Below, one piece after another: positions 32,955-41,105 of a DNA stretch of 64,000 nt; the first letter of the stretch is position 1, and the number at the start of each line of letters is the position of its first letter. The notes beneath the pieces were generated by a model, which searched no databases, was not told where the DNA came from, and worked only from the letters and a program-made list of their open reading frames with translations. Location of the stretch: the NCBI GenBank assembly GCA_963767685.1, contig CAVYEZ010000015.1, forward strand, positions 1 through 64,000, in the 5' to 3' direction. A program made the translations under genes and the position numbers. The stretch is from Trebonia sp963767685 (GTDB lineage Bacteria > Actinomycetota > Actinomycetes > Streptosporangiales > Streptosporangiaceae).

Positions 32955-33494
32955 GTGAATGAGATGAACGAGTCGGCCACCGACCCGGCGTCGCCGGGCG
33001 GACAGCCGCCGCAGAGCCGTCGCGCGGTGCTGATCGGCGCGGGTGCCACCTGCGCCGCGATGCTCACGGGCTGCACCACGTACGACGCCAACAACGGCGG
33101 CTTCATCGGGCAGACCTCCGCCTCGGCCTCGACTGCTTCAGGTGCGGCCGCCGCCTCCGGCCCGGGCACCGCCTCCGGCCCGGGCACCGCGGGCGGCGCG
33201 CCCGCGGCCAACGCCCTCACGACCACGTCGGAGGTCCCCGATGGCGGCGGCAAGATCATCGACGGCAAGAACATCGTGGTCACGCAGCCCGAGGCGGGCT
33301 CGTTCAAGGCGTTCACCGCGGTGTGCACGCACCAGGGCTGCATCGTCAGCACCGTCTCCGGCGGGACCATTGACTGCCCGTGCCACGGCAGCAAGTTCAG
33401 CATCAAGGACGGCTCGGTCGTCAACGGCCCCGCCACCCAGCCGCTGGCCGCCATCGCTATCAAGGTCGAGGGAACCTCAATCGTCCAGGGCTAA
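32955..33494 (+). CDS. Rieske [2Fe-2S] lipoprotein with Tat signal
   Basis: 179 residues. SRRAVLIGAGATCAAMLTGC (21-40) is a twin-arginine signal ending in a lipobox with Cys40, so it is a folded, exported lipoprotein. A low-complexity Ser/Ala/Gly/Pro linker spans 53-86. The Rieske domain has CTHQGC (C124, H126, C129) and CPCHGSKF (C141, C143, H144): both cluster Cys and both His ligands plus the disulfide pair are present. It would pass electrons outside the membrane to or from the preceding cytochrome b-like protein. Its last 18 bp overlap the convergent sigma gene. Confidence 0.85.
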   Translation: MNEMNESATDPASPGGQPPQSRRAVLIGAGATCAAMLTGCTTYDANNGGFIGQTSASASTASGAAAASGPGTASGPGTAGGAPAANALTTTSEVPDGGGKIIDGKNIVVTQPEAGSFKAFTAVCTHQGCIVSTVSGGTIDCPCHGSKFSIKDGSVVNGPATQPLAAIAIKVEGTSIVQG

Positions 33495-34064
33495 ACGGCT
33501 GACGGCTTCCCGGCCGAGCCCGCGTTCCGCCAGCACGACCTCGAGCACGCGCAGCGCGTAGTAGACCCGCGACTTCGCCGTGCCGACGGGGATCCCCAGG
33601 GCCCGGGCCGCCTGGTTGACCGTCTGGTCCCGGAGGATCGTCTCGTGCAGTATCTGCCGGTGCGAGGACGTCAGCTGGCGCATCGCGTCCGCCACCGCGA
33701 CCCGCAGTACGGTGGCCGCCGTGTCGTCGTCCACGGGCAGGTCGCCGACCGTGCCCTCGCCGGCTTCCGGGGGCCGCGCGCTTTTCCGGCGATGCTCGTC
33801 GATGACGATCCGCCGGGCCACCGCCGTCAGCCAGGGCATCAGGGACGAGCCGGACCGGTCGAGCCGGCCGGCCTCCCGCCAGGCGCGGACCATGGTCTCC
33901 TGCACGACGTCTTCGGCCTGCTGCCGGTCCCCGTCGGTCAGGCGCAGCACGAAAGCCATCAACGGCGCCCGGTAGGCCTGGTAGAGCGCCGTGACAATGG
34001 TGTCGTCTTCCCCGCCTGTGACCCCCACCGGTCCCGAGCGGGATCGCCCGCCCAAAAGACTCAC
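33477..34064 (-). CDS. ECF sigma factor
   Basis: 195 residues. Region 2 is LYQAYRAPLMAFVLRLTDGD then AEDVVQETMVRAWREAGRLD and WLTAVARRIVIDEHRRK. Region 4 is LTSSHRQILHETILRDQTVN then QAARALGIPVGTAKSRVYYA. The length and layout fit the SigK/SigM-like ECF group. No anti-sigma gene is adjacent; the convergent redox cluster may be its target. An A+T-rich stretch (TATAATCAAATATTTATAA at about 34114-34134) upstream probably holds its promoter. Start at ATG 34064. Confidence 0.8.
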   Translation of the reverse strand: MSLLGGRSRSGPVGVTGGEDDTIVTALYQAYRAPLMAFVLRLTDGDRQQAEDVVQETMVRAWREAGRLDRSGSSLMPWLTAVARRIVIDEHRRKSARPPEAGEGTVGDLPVDDDTAATVLRVAVADAMRQLTSSHRQILHETILRDQTVNQAARALGIPVGTAKSRVYYALRVLEVVLAERGLGREAVSRLALDD

Positions 34065-34610
34065 GACGTCATTTAATAACGGTCGGCCCGCCTACCGGCC
34101 GCATTATTGGTACATATAATCAAATATTTATAACGGCACGCAAAGATAAACATGAGGCACCGGTCAGCCCTGTAGCGCTCTAGCGCTTAATGCCGGATTT
34201 CGCGCTACCCCGCCAGCGTCGGCGAACCGGCTCGGCCGCACTCCATGTTCTCGCGCGCCGCGGTCCTCCCTCTGCGGTCCCGTCCGCCACTGTCGCCCAC
34301 TTTGCAGTTGCCGACCACTTCCCGCCCGGTTCCACCGATAGCGGATCGATGGGAGCGCTTGCGGCTCGGGCGACCCACGATGACCAGTAGCGGGCCTTGC
34401 CATCGCGAACGAGGGCCTCCTCGGCGCGACCTTGGCGGAGTGAGGCCCCGAGTAGCCCTCGGCATCTCCGTTAATTCGGATATTCCGGGCTTGCGGGGCA
34501 GGAAACAATAGCGGATTGGTAAGTACGTCGCCGCTGCTATCGATCTTGAATAGCGATAGTATTCGAGTATTGACTTTGAACCTGCCGGCTATTCAAACGG
34601 AGGTCGGGCG
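34065..34610. other. Intergenic region with A+T-rich promoter block; no gene seen
   Basis: 545 bp. The first 90 bp are the most A+T-rich non-coding stretch outside the left island and should drive the sigma gene. At 34170-34187 AGCGCT is repeated in direct and inverted form. Open frames at 34164-34511 on both strands overlap each other and show no domain. Confidence 0.4.
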
Positions 34611-36899
34611 GTGGCGGAGCAGGCGGATCACGGGACCGGGCAGGGCGCGTCGCCTGACCGTGACCCGGGCGCGCCCGACGCCGTTGCTGCGTACCGTGAC
34701 CCCGGCGTCTCGAGCGGCACCGGCCGCCCGCCTCACCGTGACTTCGAGCAGCCTGACGGTGCCGCCCGAGCGCCCGGCCGGGGTCCGGGCTTGCCCGACG
34801 GCACGACCGGCCAGGCGCCTGGCCGTGATGCTTACCTGCCCGGCTTTGCCGCGGGCGGGCAGTGGGACGACTGCCCGCCGTCGGCGGCGCTGGCAGTAGC
34901 GGCCGAGGCCGCCTCTGGCCCGGAATGGCGGTGCGCTGGCGCATCTCGTGACGAGATGTTCGGGCTGCTGCGCCAGTGGCAGGCGCTGGAGTCGCGGGCC
35001 GCCGCCGCCAAGCTCGCCGTGCTCCGGGCGCTCATCAGGGAAGACGATGAGCCGCTGCCCGGCGGCGGTTACCACGGCGACCTGCCCGATGGGTGGACCA
35101 AGTCGCTGGCCCACGAGGTGGCCCTGGCCCTGTCGATGCCGGCCGTGTCGGCGGACCGGCTGATGTGGCTGGCCTGGGACCTGGAAGGGCGGCTGCCCGG
35201 CGTTGGCGGGCTGCTCGCGGCCGGGAAGCTCACCGCCGCCAAGGCCAAGGCCGTCGACGAGGCGCTGCAGCAGCTGTCGGATGAGGATGCCGCCGCGGCG
35301 GAGGCGCTGATCCTGCCCGGACTGCCTGGCAAGACCTACGGCCAGGTCGTCAAGCTAGCGGTGCAAGCGGCAGTCACCGTCGACCCGGATTCCGCTGCCC
35401 GCCGCCGCGAAGACGCAGAGCGGAACCAGTCGCGGGTGGAGATGTTCCGCGAGCAGTCCGGCGCGGCCGCCCTGGCCGGCCGGGAACTGCCCACGGACCA
35501 GGCGCTGGCCGCCAACGCGAGCGTCTGCGCCCGCGCGGCGCAGTACCAGGAGTCGGGCGTGTTCGCGGATGGGACGCGGATGGACCAGTACCGCGTCGCG
35601 GCCTTCCTTGACCTGCTCAACGGCGTCACCGCGGGCGAGCGGATCGCCGCCGGCCTGCTGCCAGGCACCGGCCCGATCGGTGAGCCATCCGCGAGTGGGG
35701 CGTCAGCCGGCGAGCAGTCCGCAGGTAAGCCGTCCGCGGGTAAGCCAGCTGACGGTGATAACGGCGGCGATGGCCTGGACGGCGGGCACGGCTGCTCGTG
35801 CCGCGAGTGCGATGGCAGTTGCCTGCCCCCAGACGATGACGACCCCGGCGATGATGACAGCAGCGGTGACCCGGACGACGGCGCGCCTGACGGACCTGCC
35901 CCGGAAGGCGATCGGCCCGGCGGCGGAAACGCGGACGGCGGAGTTCCCGGCGAACCGGCCCCCGAGGACGGCACGCCCGGTGGCAGCGAGCCGGACGGAC
36001 CTTCCCCCGACGACGGCGCCCCGGAAGCCGGAATGCCGGGCGGGAACCCGGCCGCGGAGCGGACAGGAGCTCCCGCCTTTAGTCCGGCCCGGCTGGCGGA
36101 CCTGGTGCTCCCGCTGGCCACGCTCCTCGGACTGGCCGAACGGCCCGGAGAGGGCTACCGCCTTGGCCCGCTCGACCCGGACCTGTGCCGCGCGCTCGCC
36201 ATCGCCGCCTGCGGCAGCCAAGACAGCCGGCTGTGCGTCACGGTCACCGACCCGGACGGCATCGCGATCGGCCACGGCTGCGCCCGCGCTGCCCGCCGGG
36301 GACGAATCCTCGGCACCACGAGTCACAGCGGCACCGCCAAGCCCCCGGGCGCCGGTCCTGGGCACGGCACCGCCGCGCTTCCCGCCCGGCTAAACCTCAC
36401 CATCACCACCGCCCGCCTGGCGGAAGTCGCGGAACTGGCCAACAGCACGGGGCCACCGGGCCAGGCAGCCTGGAGGCTTATCCCGGATACCGATCCCGGG
36501 CCGCCAGGCGGGTACGGCACCTGGACCCTGACCCTGCCCGACGGCAGGACCCTCACCGTGCAACTGCGGCCGGTGCCGACGTTCGACTGCGACCACCGGC
36601 ACGAGTCGCACGCCTACCAGCCCAACGACACCCTCCGCCACCTGGTCCAGATCCGAGATGGAGAGTGCACGTTCCCGCCCTGCTCCCGCCACGCGAGGGA
36701 AACCGACTTCGAGCACGCCACGCCATATGACAAGGGCGGACGGACCTGCGCGTGCAACGCCGGCGCCCGGAGCCGCGCCTGTCACCAGGTCAAACAGTCA
36801 CCCGCCTGGCACGTCACCCAGCCAAGGCCCGGCTGGCACCAGTGGGAAACACCAAGCGGCCACACCTATATCCAAGGCCCAAAGCGATATCCGGTCTAA
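34611..36899 (+). CDS. DUF222/13E12-type HNH endonuclease
   Basis: 762 residues from GTG 34611 with GGAGG upstream. An N-terminal low-complexity Gly/Pro/Asp region (1-80) is followed by DUF222 (about 100-350: FGLLRQWQALESRAAAAKLA, GGLLAAGKLTAAKAKAVDEA). A 110-residue acidic Asp/Gly/Pro linker follows (about 380-490). The C-terminal HNH nuclease has RDGECTFPPCSRHARETDFE, HATPYDKGGRTCACNAG and CHQVKQ. Such 13E12 proteins are repeated in actinomycete genomes and behave as mobile or multicopy genes of unknown role. The linker and N-terminal extension make this copy much longer than usual (about 400-500). Confidence 0.8.
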   Translation: MAEQADHGTGQGASPDRDPGAPDAVAAYRDPGVSSGTGRPPHRDFEQPDGAARAPGRGPGLPDGTTGQAPGRDAYLPGFAAGGQWDDCPPSAALAVAAEAASGPEWRCAGASRDEMFGLLRQWQALESRAAAAKLAVLRALIREDDEPLPGGGYHGDLPDGWTKSLAHEVALALSMPAVSADRLMWLAWDLEGRLPGVGGLLAAGKLTAAKAKAVDEALQQLSDEDAAAAEALILPGLPGKTYGQVVKLAVQAAVTVDPDSAARRREDAERNQSRVEMFREQSGAAALAGRELPTDQALAANASVCARAAQYQESGVFADGTRMDQYRVAAFLDLLNGVTAGERIAAGLLPGTGPIGEPSASGASAGEQSAGKPSAGKPADGDNGGDGLDGGHGCSCRECDGSCLPPDDDDPGDDDSSGDPDDGAPDGPAPEGDRPGGGNADGGVPGEPAPEDGTPGGSEPDGPSPDDGAPEAGMPGGNPAAERTGAPAFSPARLADLVLPLATLLGLAERPGEGYRLGPLDPDLCRALAIAACGSQDSRLCVTVTDPDGIAIGHGCARAARRGRILGTTSHSGTAKPPGAGPGHGTAALPARLNLTITTARLAEVAELANSTGPPGQAAWRLIPDTDPGPPGGYGTWTLTLPDGRTLTVQLRPVPTFDCDHRHESHAYQPNDTLRHLVQIRDGECTFPPCSRHARETDFEHATPYDKGGRTCACNAGARSRACHQVKQSPAWHVTQPRPGWHQWETPSGHTYIQGPKRYPV

Positions 36900-36922
36900 G
36901 CTTCGTCCGGTGGCGACGCCCG

Positions 36923-38497
36923 TTACTCCGGGAGCCGCTGGGCACTGCCCGCCGACGCCGGCTCGGCGTCGGTCTCGCCCGCGGTCTCCCGCTGGACCCC
37001 GCGCCTGAGGAAGAGGAAGGCCACGACCGCGGCCACCGCCATGATGACGCCCATGCCGGTGAGGACCTCCTGGGTCGCGGAGGCGAAGTCAAGGCGGATG
37101 AACAGCGGGATGTCGGCCACGTTGCCGTTGCCGCCCTGCAGCTGGGCGACGGAGGCCGCCTCGGTGGCCGCCGCGTGAGAAGACATGCCCTGCTGGATAA
37201 GCGACCCGGTGATGTTGGACCGGAACTCAGAGATCAGGATCGTGCCGAGGATGGCGAACCCGAGGCTGGCGCCGTAGTTGCGGACGGTCTGGGTGATGCC
37301 GGTGGCCTCGCCGTAGGACAGCCGGGAGGCGCGGTTAATCGCGTCGGTGTTGGACTGCCCGAGCATGAGCCCCATGCCGGCGCCGGCCACGATGATCCAG
37401 ACCACCTGCGGGCCCGACTGCAGCTTGGTCACCTCCCCGGCCCACACGAAGTAGCCCACGGCCGCGAGCACGCAGCCGAGCACCACTGGCCGCTTGGCGC
37501 CCGCCCGGTCCAGCATCCGGCCGCCGACCTGCGCGGCGACCACGAAGCCGATGAAGAAGTACAGGATGAGCAGGCTGGACGCCGTCGGCTTCAAGCCGAG
37601 CGAGATCTGCCCGTAGGTGCTGGCGAAGAAGAACACCGGGATGAACGCCATCATGGAGATGCCCAGGATGATGTTCTCGACCAGGAACGGCTGGTTGTTG
37701 AAGATGCGCACGTTCATGAGCGGCTGGTCGGTGCGCAGCTCGACCCGGTAGAACACGACGAGCAGCACGACGCCGACCGCGATGCACACCTCGACGGCAG
37801 GGTTACTCCAGCCCCACAGCTGTGACTGCTGGAAGCCGAACACGCTCAGCCCGACCCCGCCGATGATCAGGGCGAGGCCGCGGTAGTCGATCGGCGCGGG
37901 CCGGTACTCGGTCACCGGCTTGGCGATGGCGATGAGCACCAGCGCGATGATGGCGACGGGCACGTTGATCCAGAAGATCGACCGCCAGGTCCACTCGATC
38001 AGGTAGCCGCCGGCGATCGGGCCGATGGCCGTGAGCCCGCCGGCGATGCCGAAGAACAGCGCGAGCGCGCGGCCCCGCGACCCCAGGTCGAACGTGGCCA
38101 CCACGATGGCGAGCGCGGCCGGGAACATGATCGCCCCGCCGGCGCCCTGCACCGCGCGGAACGTCACCAGCCACGCCTCGGCCGCCCCGCCGCTCGGCGT
38201 CAGCCCGCACAGCGCCGACGACGCCGCGAAGATGATCACGCCGAGCACCACCATCTTGCGGTGCCCCAGGGTGTCGGCGAGCCGCCCGCCGAACGCGAAC
38301 AGCGCCGCCAGCGCCAGCAGGTAGGCGTTGATCGCCCACTGGATCCCGCTGCTCGACAGCCCGAGATCGTGCTGCACCGTGGTCGCGGCGATCGACACGA
38401 TCGTCTGGTCAATGAACGTCATCGCCACCGCGAAGATCATCGCGGTCAGCACCAAGCTCTTCGACTGGCCCCGTCCACTGGCCGCAAGCGTCGTCAT
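36923..38497 (-). CDS. DHA2-family (EmrB/QacA) MFS drug exporter
   Basis: 524 residues. ATG 38497 is preferred because it is followed at once by TAMIFAVAMTFIDQTIVSIA (helix 1 with the D-x-T-I-V motif C of 14-helix exporters). The open frame upstream has no coding character. LALAALFAFGGRLADTLGHR is the motif A loop. There are fourteen predicted helices. It would expel toxic amphiphiles with protons. There is no adjacent regulator; the antiporter gene is divergent, 288 bp away. Confidence 0.8.
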   Translation of the reverse strand: MTTLAASGRGQSKSLVLTAMIFAVAMTFIDQTIVSIAATTVQHDLGLSSSGIQWAINAYLLALAALFAFGGRLADTLGHRKMVVLGVIIFAASSALCGLTPSGGAAEAWLVTFRAVQGAGGAIMFPAALAIVVATFDLGSRGRALALFFGIAGGLTAIGPIAGGYLIEWTWRSIFWINVPVAIIALVLIAIAKPVTEYRPAPIDYRGLALIIGGVGLSVFGFQQSQLWGWSNPAVEVCIAVGVVLLVVFYRVELRTDQPLMNVRIFNNQPFLVENIILGISMMAFIPVFFFASTYGQISLGLKPTASSLLILYFFIGFVVAAQVGGRMLDRAGAKRPVVLGCVLAAVGYFVWAGEVTKLQSGPQVVWIIVAGAGMGLMLGQSNTDAINRASRLSYGEATGITQTVRNYGASLGFAILGTILISEFRSNITGSLIQQGMSSHAAATEAASVAQLQGGNGNVADIPLFIRLDFASATQEVLTGMGVIMAVAAVVAFLFLRRGVQRETAGETDAEPASAGSAQRLPE

Positions 38498-38671
38498 GCC
38501 GCCCCCCGTCCTAGAGCACTTCGCACTCACCGTCCGTCCGCACCACGCGGACACCAGCGTCGCACGCCCGGCGCCCGCAGCGCGAGACGCACCGGCCAAC
38601 TCGCCCCCCGTGCTGACCGCCTTCCGCAGGATTATAGCGAAACGCGATGATACGGTTACAGCACGCATCTC

Positions 38672-38704
38672 TTCGGGATAAATATCAATTTCGATGATCC
38701 CGAA
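38672..38704. promoter_or_regulatory. Inverted repeat TTCGGGAT/ATCCCGAA
   Basis: TTCGGGAT (38672-38679) pairs with ATCCCGAA (38697-38704) around a 17-base A+T-rich loop, upstream of the antiporter and within the divergent promoter region. The arms repeat the core of the stronger hairpin at 18472-18521 (CGTTCGGGA...TCCCGAACG), so both may be the same kind of element. Confidence 0.5.
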
Positions 38705-38784
38705 CGGTGGCAGCTGGCTCTTGCCCGGAAGACCGCGGCCACGGGGGCCGTGAGACACCGAAGCGAGCGTCCAAAGGGGGACGG

Positions 38785-40071
38785 ATGCCTCCAATTTCCT
38801 TCAACAGCGTGCTGATCATCGCCGGGATCTCGGTGTTCGTGCCCGTCGTGCTCGGGCTGCTCCCGCGGTTGCCCGTGCCTGGCGCGGTGCTTGAGGTCAT
38901 CGCCGGCATCATCGTCGGGCCGTCGGTCCTCGGCTGGGCGCGGATCGACGCGCCGGTGCAGGTGCTGAGCACGCTCGGCCTCGGCATGCTGCTGTTCCTC
39001 GCCGGGCTCGAGATCGACGTGGAGCGGCTGCGCGGGCCGCTGTCCCGGCTGGCGGTCACCGCGTTCGCCGTTTCCGCCGCGCTCGGCATTGGCGGCGGCT
39101 TCCTGTTCTGGCTGGCCGACCGGGCAACCCAGCCGATCCTGCTCGGCATCGTCTTGATGTCGACGTCCGCCGGGCTGCTGCTGCCGCTGCTCAAGGACGC
39201 GGGCGAGGCCGGCACCGAGTTCGGCCAGCTCATCATGACGGCGGCCGCCCTCGCCGAGATCGTCCCCATCCTGCTGCTTTCGCTGCTCTTCTCGGTCTCA
39301 GGGAAGTCGCCGGGCGAGCAACTCGCGTCGCTGGCGATATTCGTCGCCCTGCTGGTGCTGATCGGGCTGGCCGTGGGGGGCGTCCGCCGGCTGCGCAGGC
39401 TGGACCAGTTGCTCGAGTACCTGTCGCGGCGCAGCGGCCAGCTGCGGGTCCGCGCCACCCTGACCTTGGCGCTCGGCTGCGGCGTGCTGGCCTACCAGTT
39501 CGGCTTCGCGTCGATCCTCGGCGCGTTCGCCGCGGGCCTGCTGGTGCGGATCATCGAGATCTCCGGCCGCGAGCCGAACCGGGACTTCCTCATCAAGCTC
39601 GAAGGCATCGGGTTCGGCTTCCTCGTCCCCGTCTTCTTCATCAGCACCGGCGTCTCCTTCCAGCTGAAGGGCCTGCTGACGCATCCGGGCGCGCTCGCCC
39701 TCGTGCCGCTGCTCCTCCTCGCCCTGCTGGTCGTGCGGGGCGTGCCCGCGGTGCTGTACGCGCGCACCGTGGGCCGCCGTCGCGCCGCGGCGGGCGGCCT
39801 ACTGCAGGCCACCACGCTGACGTTCGTCATCGTGGCGACGGAGATCGGGCTCGCGGCCGGGAAGATCACCCCGGCCGCCTCCGCCGCCCTGGTCGCCGCC
39901 GGGCTGCTTTCTGCGGCCCTGTTCCCCGCCGGAGCGGCGCGGCTGCTGCCCCGGAGGGCCCGGCGACAAGGCGAGGTCGCCGTTCCGGCCCCGCGCCCGG
40001 CCGTCCGCGACCAGGAACCCCGCCAGGAACCCGAGGCGACGGCGCCGCCGCCCGCCCCGGATTCCGGCTGA
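38785..40071 (+). CDS. CPA2-type cation:proton antiporter
   Basis: 428 residues from ATG 38785 (AAAGGGGGACGG upstream). About 12 helices: LPVPGAVLEVIAGIIVGPSV, LGLGMLLFLAGLEIDVERLR (the CPA2 LFxxGLE motif), FASILGAFAAGLLVRIIEIS (helix with the catalytic acidic region), and GFGFLVPVFFISTGVSF. It exchanges Na+ or K+ for H+. There is no C-terminal RCK/TrkA-N domain, unlike KefB; instead a 30-residue Pro/Glu-rich tail. It stands alone upstream of a methyltransferase. Confidence 0.8.
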   Translation: MPPISFNSVLIIAGISVFVPVVLGLLPRLPVPGAVLEVIAGIIVGPSVLGWARIDAPVQVLSTLGLGMLLFLAGLEIDVERLRGPLSRLAVTAFAVSAALGIGGGFLFWLADRATQPILLGIVLMSTSAGLLLPLLKDAGEAGTEFGQLIMTAAALAEIVPILLLSLLFSVSGKSPGEQLASLAIFVALLVLIGLAVGGVRRLRRLDQLLEYLSRRSGQLRVRATLTLALGCGVLAYQFGFASILGAFAAGLLVRIIEISGREPNRDFLIKLEGIGFGFLVPVFFISTGVSFQLKGLLTHPGALALVPLLLLALLVVRGVPAVLYARTVGRRRAAAGGLLQATTLTFVIVATEIGLAAGKITPAASAALVAAGLLSAALFPAGAARLLPRRARRQGEVAVPAPRPAVRDQEPRQEPEATAPPPAPDSG

Positions 40072-40165
40072 TGGGGGAATGAGCGGGCGGAATATGCACC
40101 TGATATCCCTACTCGCGCTACTCTCAGAAAAGCGTGGCGTGAGTGCAGGGGAGGCCGGTACCGCG

Positions 40166-40996
40166 GTGTCAGAACGGCAATCAAAGGATTCCAGGGATCC
40201 GGCCTGGGATCCGCGGCTTAATACCGGCGTCCCGCAGGTGGCCAGGGTCTACGACTACTGGCTGGACGGCAAGGACAACTTCGCCGCCGACCGGGTGGTC
40301 GGCGAGGAGACGATCGCGGTCTTCCCCGGTATCCGGCTGTCCGCGCAGGCCAACCGGGCGTTTCTCCGCCGCACCGTGCGTTACCTGGCCAATGCGGAAG
40401 GGATCCGGCAGTTCCTCGACATCGGCACCGGGCTGCCCACGGCGGACAATACCCATGAGGTGGCCCAGGCCGTCGCACCGGAAAGCAGGGTCGTCTACGT
40501 CGACAACGACCCGCTGGTCCTGGCGCACGCCCGCGCGCTGCTGACCAGCAGCGCCGACGGCGTCACGGCCTACCTCGACGCCGACCTGCGCGACACGGGC
40601 ACGATCCTTGAGGACGCGGCGCAGACCCTGGACCTCACCCGTCCGGTCGGCATCATGCTGCTGGCCATGCTGCATTACATCCCGGACCTAGCCGAAGCGC
40701 GGCAGATAGTGGAGCGGCTGATGGGCGCCGTGCCCGCGGGCAGCTTCCTGGTGACGTCCCACGCGGGCACCGACCTGCTGCCCGATGACGTCGCCGCGTT
40801 CGAGAAGAGCCTTAACGCCCACCTCCCGGCGGAACAACACCACGTCGCGCGCCCGCGCGACGTGGTGACGGGCTTCTTCGACGGCCTTCAGCTCCTGGAG
40901 CCTGGCCTGGTCCGGGTCGGCGACTGGCGCCCGGAATCGGCGGAGGAGGCCGCCACCCCGACGATCCTGTGGGGCGGCGTCGGCCGGAAACCCTGA
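40166..40996 (+). CDS. SAM-dependent methyltransferase, DUF574 family (second copy)
   Basis: The GTG at 40166 (VSERQSKDSRDPAWDPRLN) is chosen because GGGGAGG lies 11 bases before and the family begins nearby; the frame is open back to 40079. Hallmarks: VARVYDYWLDGKDNFAADRV, FLDIGTGLPTADNTHEVAQA, VVYVDNDPLVLAHARAL, TILWGGVGRKP at the very end. It has the same architecture as the gene at 12943 but differs in many positions, so it is a paralogue and not a recent duplicate. Substrate unknown. Confidence 0.75.
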   Translation: MSERQSKDSRDPAWDPRLNTGVPQVARVYDYWLDGKDNFAADRVVGEETIAVFPGIRLSAQANRAFLRRTVRYLANAEGIRQFLDIGTGLPTADNTHEVAQAVAPESRVVYVDNDPLVLAHARALLTSSADGVTAYLDADLRDTGTILEDAAQTLDLTRPVGIMLLAMLHYIPDLAEARQIVERLMGAVPAGSFLVTSHAGTDLLPDDVAAFEKSLNAHLPAEQHHVARPRDVVTGFFDGLQLLEPGLVRVGDWRPESAEEAATPTILWGGVGRKP

Positions 40997-41001
40997 TGCG
41001 G

Positions 41002-41085
41002 CTATTCTCGGCTGCGCGGCTTGAGCCTGGCATTGGGCAGCGGCGGGGCCGCCAGCCGCCGGGGCGTCCCCGCGTAGCCCCTCAT
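41002..41085 (-). CDS. 27-residue basic peptide, tentative
   Basis: ATG 41085 with GGAGG 5 bases upstream, 20 bp after the stop of the ECF42 gene. It encodes MRGYAGTPRRLAAPPLPNAR then LKPRSRE. It is Arg/Pro-rich with no hydrophobic core. A good ribosome site and operon-like spacing are the only support, so it may be chance. Confidence 0.3.
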   Translation of the reverse strand: MRGYAGTPRRLAAPPLPNARLKPRSRE

Positions 41086-41105
41086 GAATGCCTCCTACCA
41101 AGAAC

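Noticed and set aside
34164..34511. Overlapping frames on both strands upstream of the HNH gene
   Set aside because: Mutually antisense, no ribosome site, no domain.
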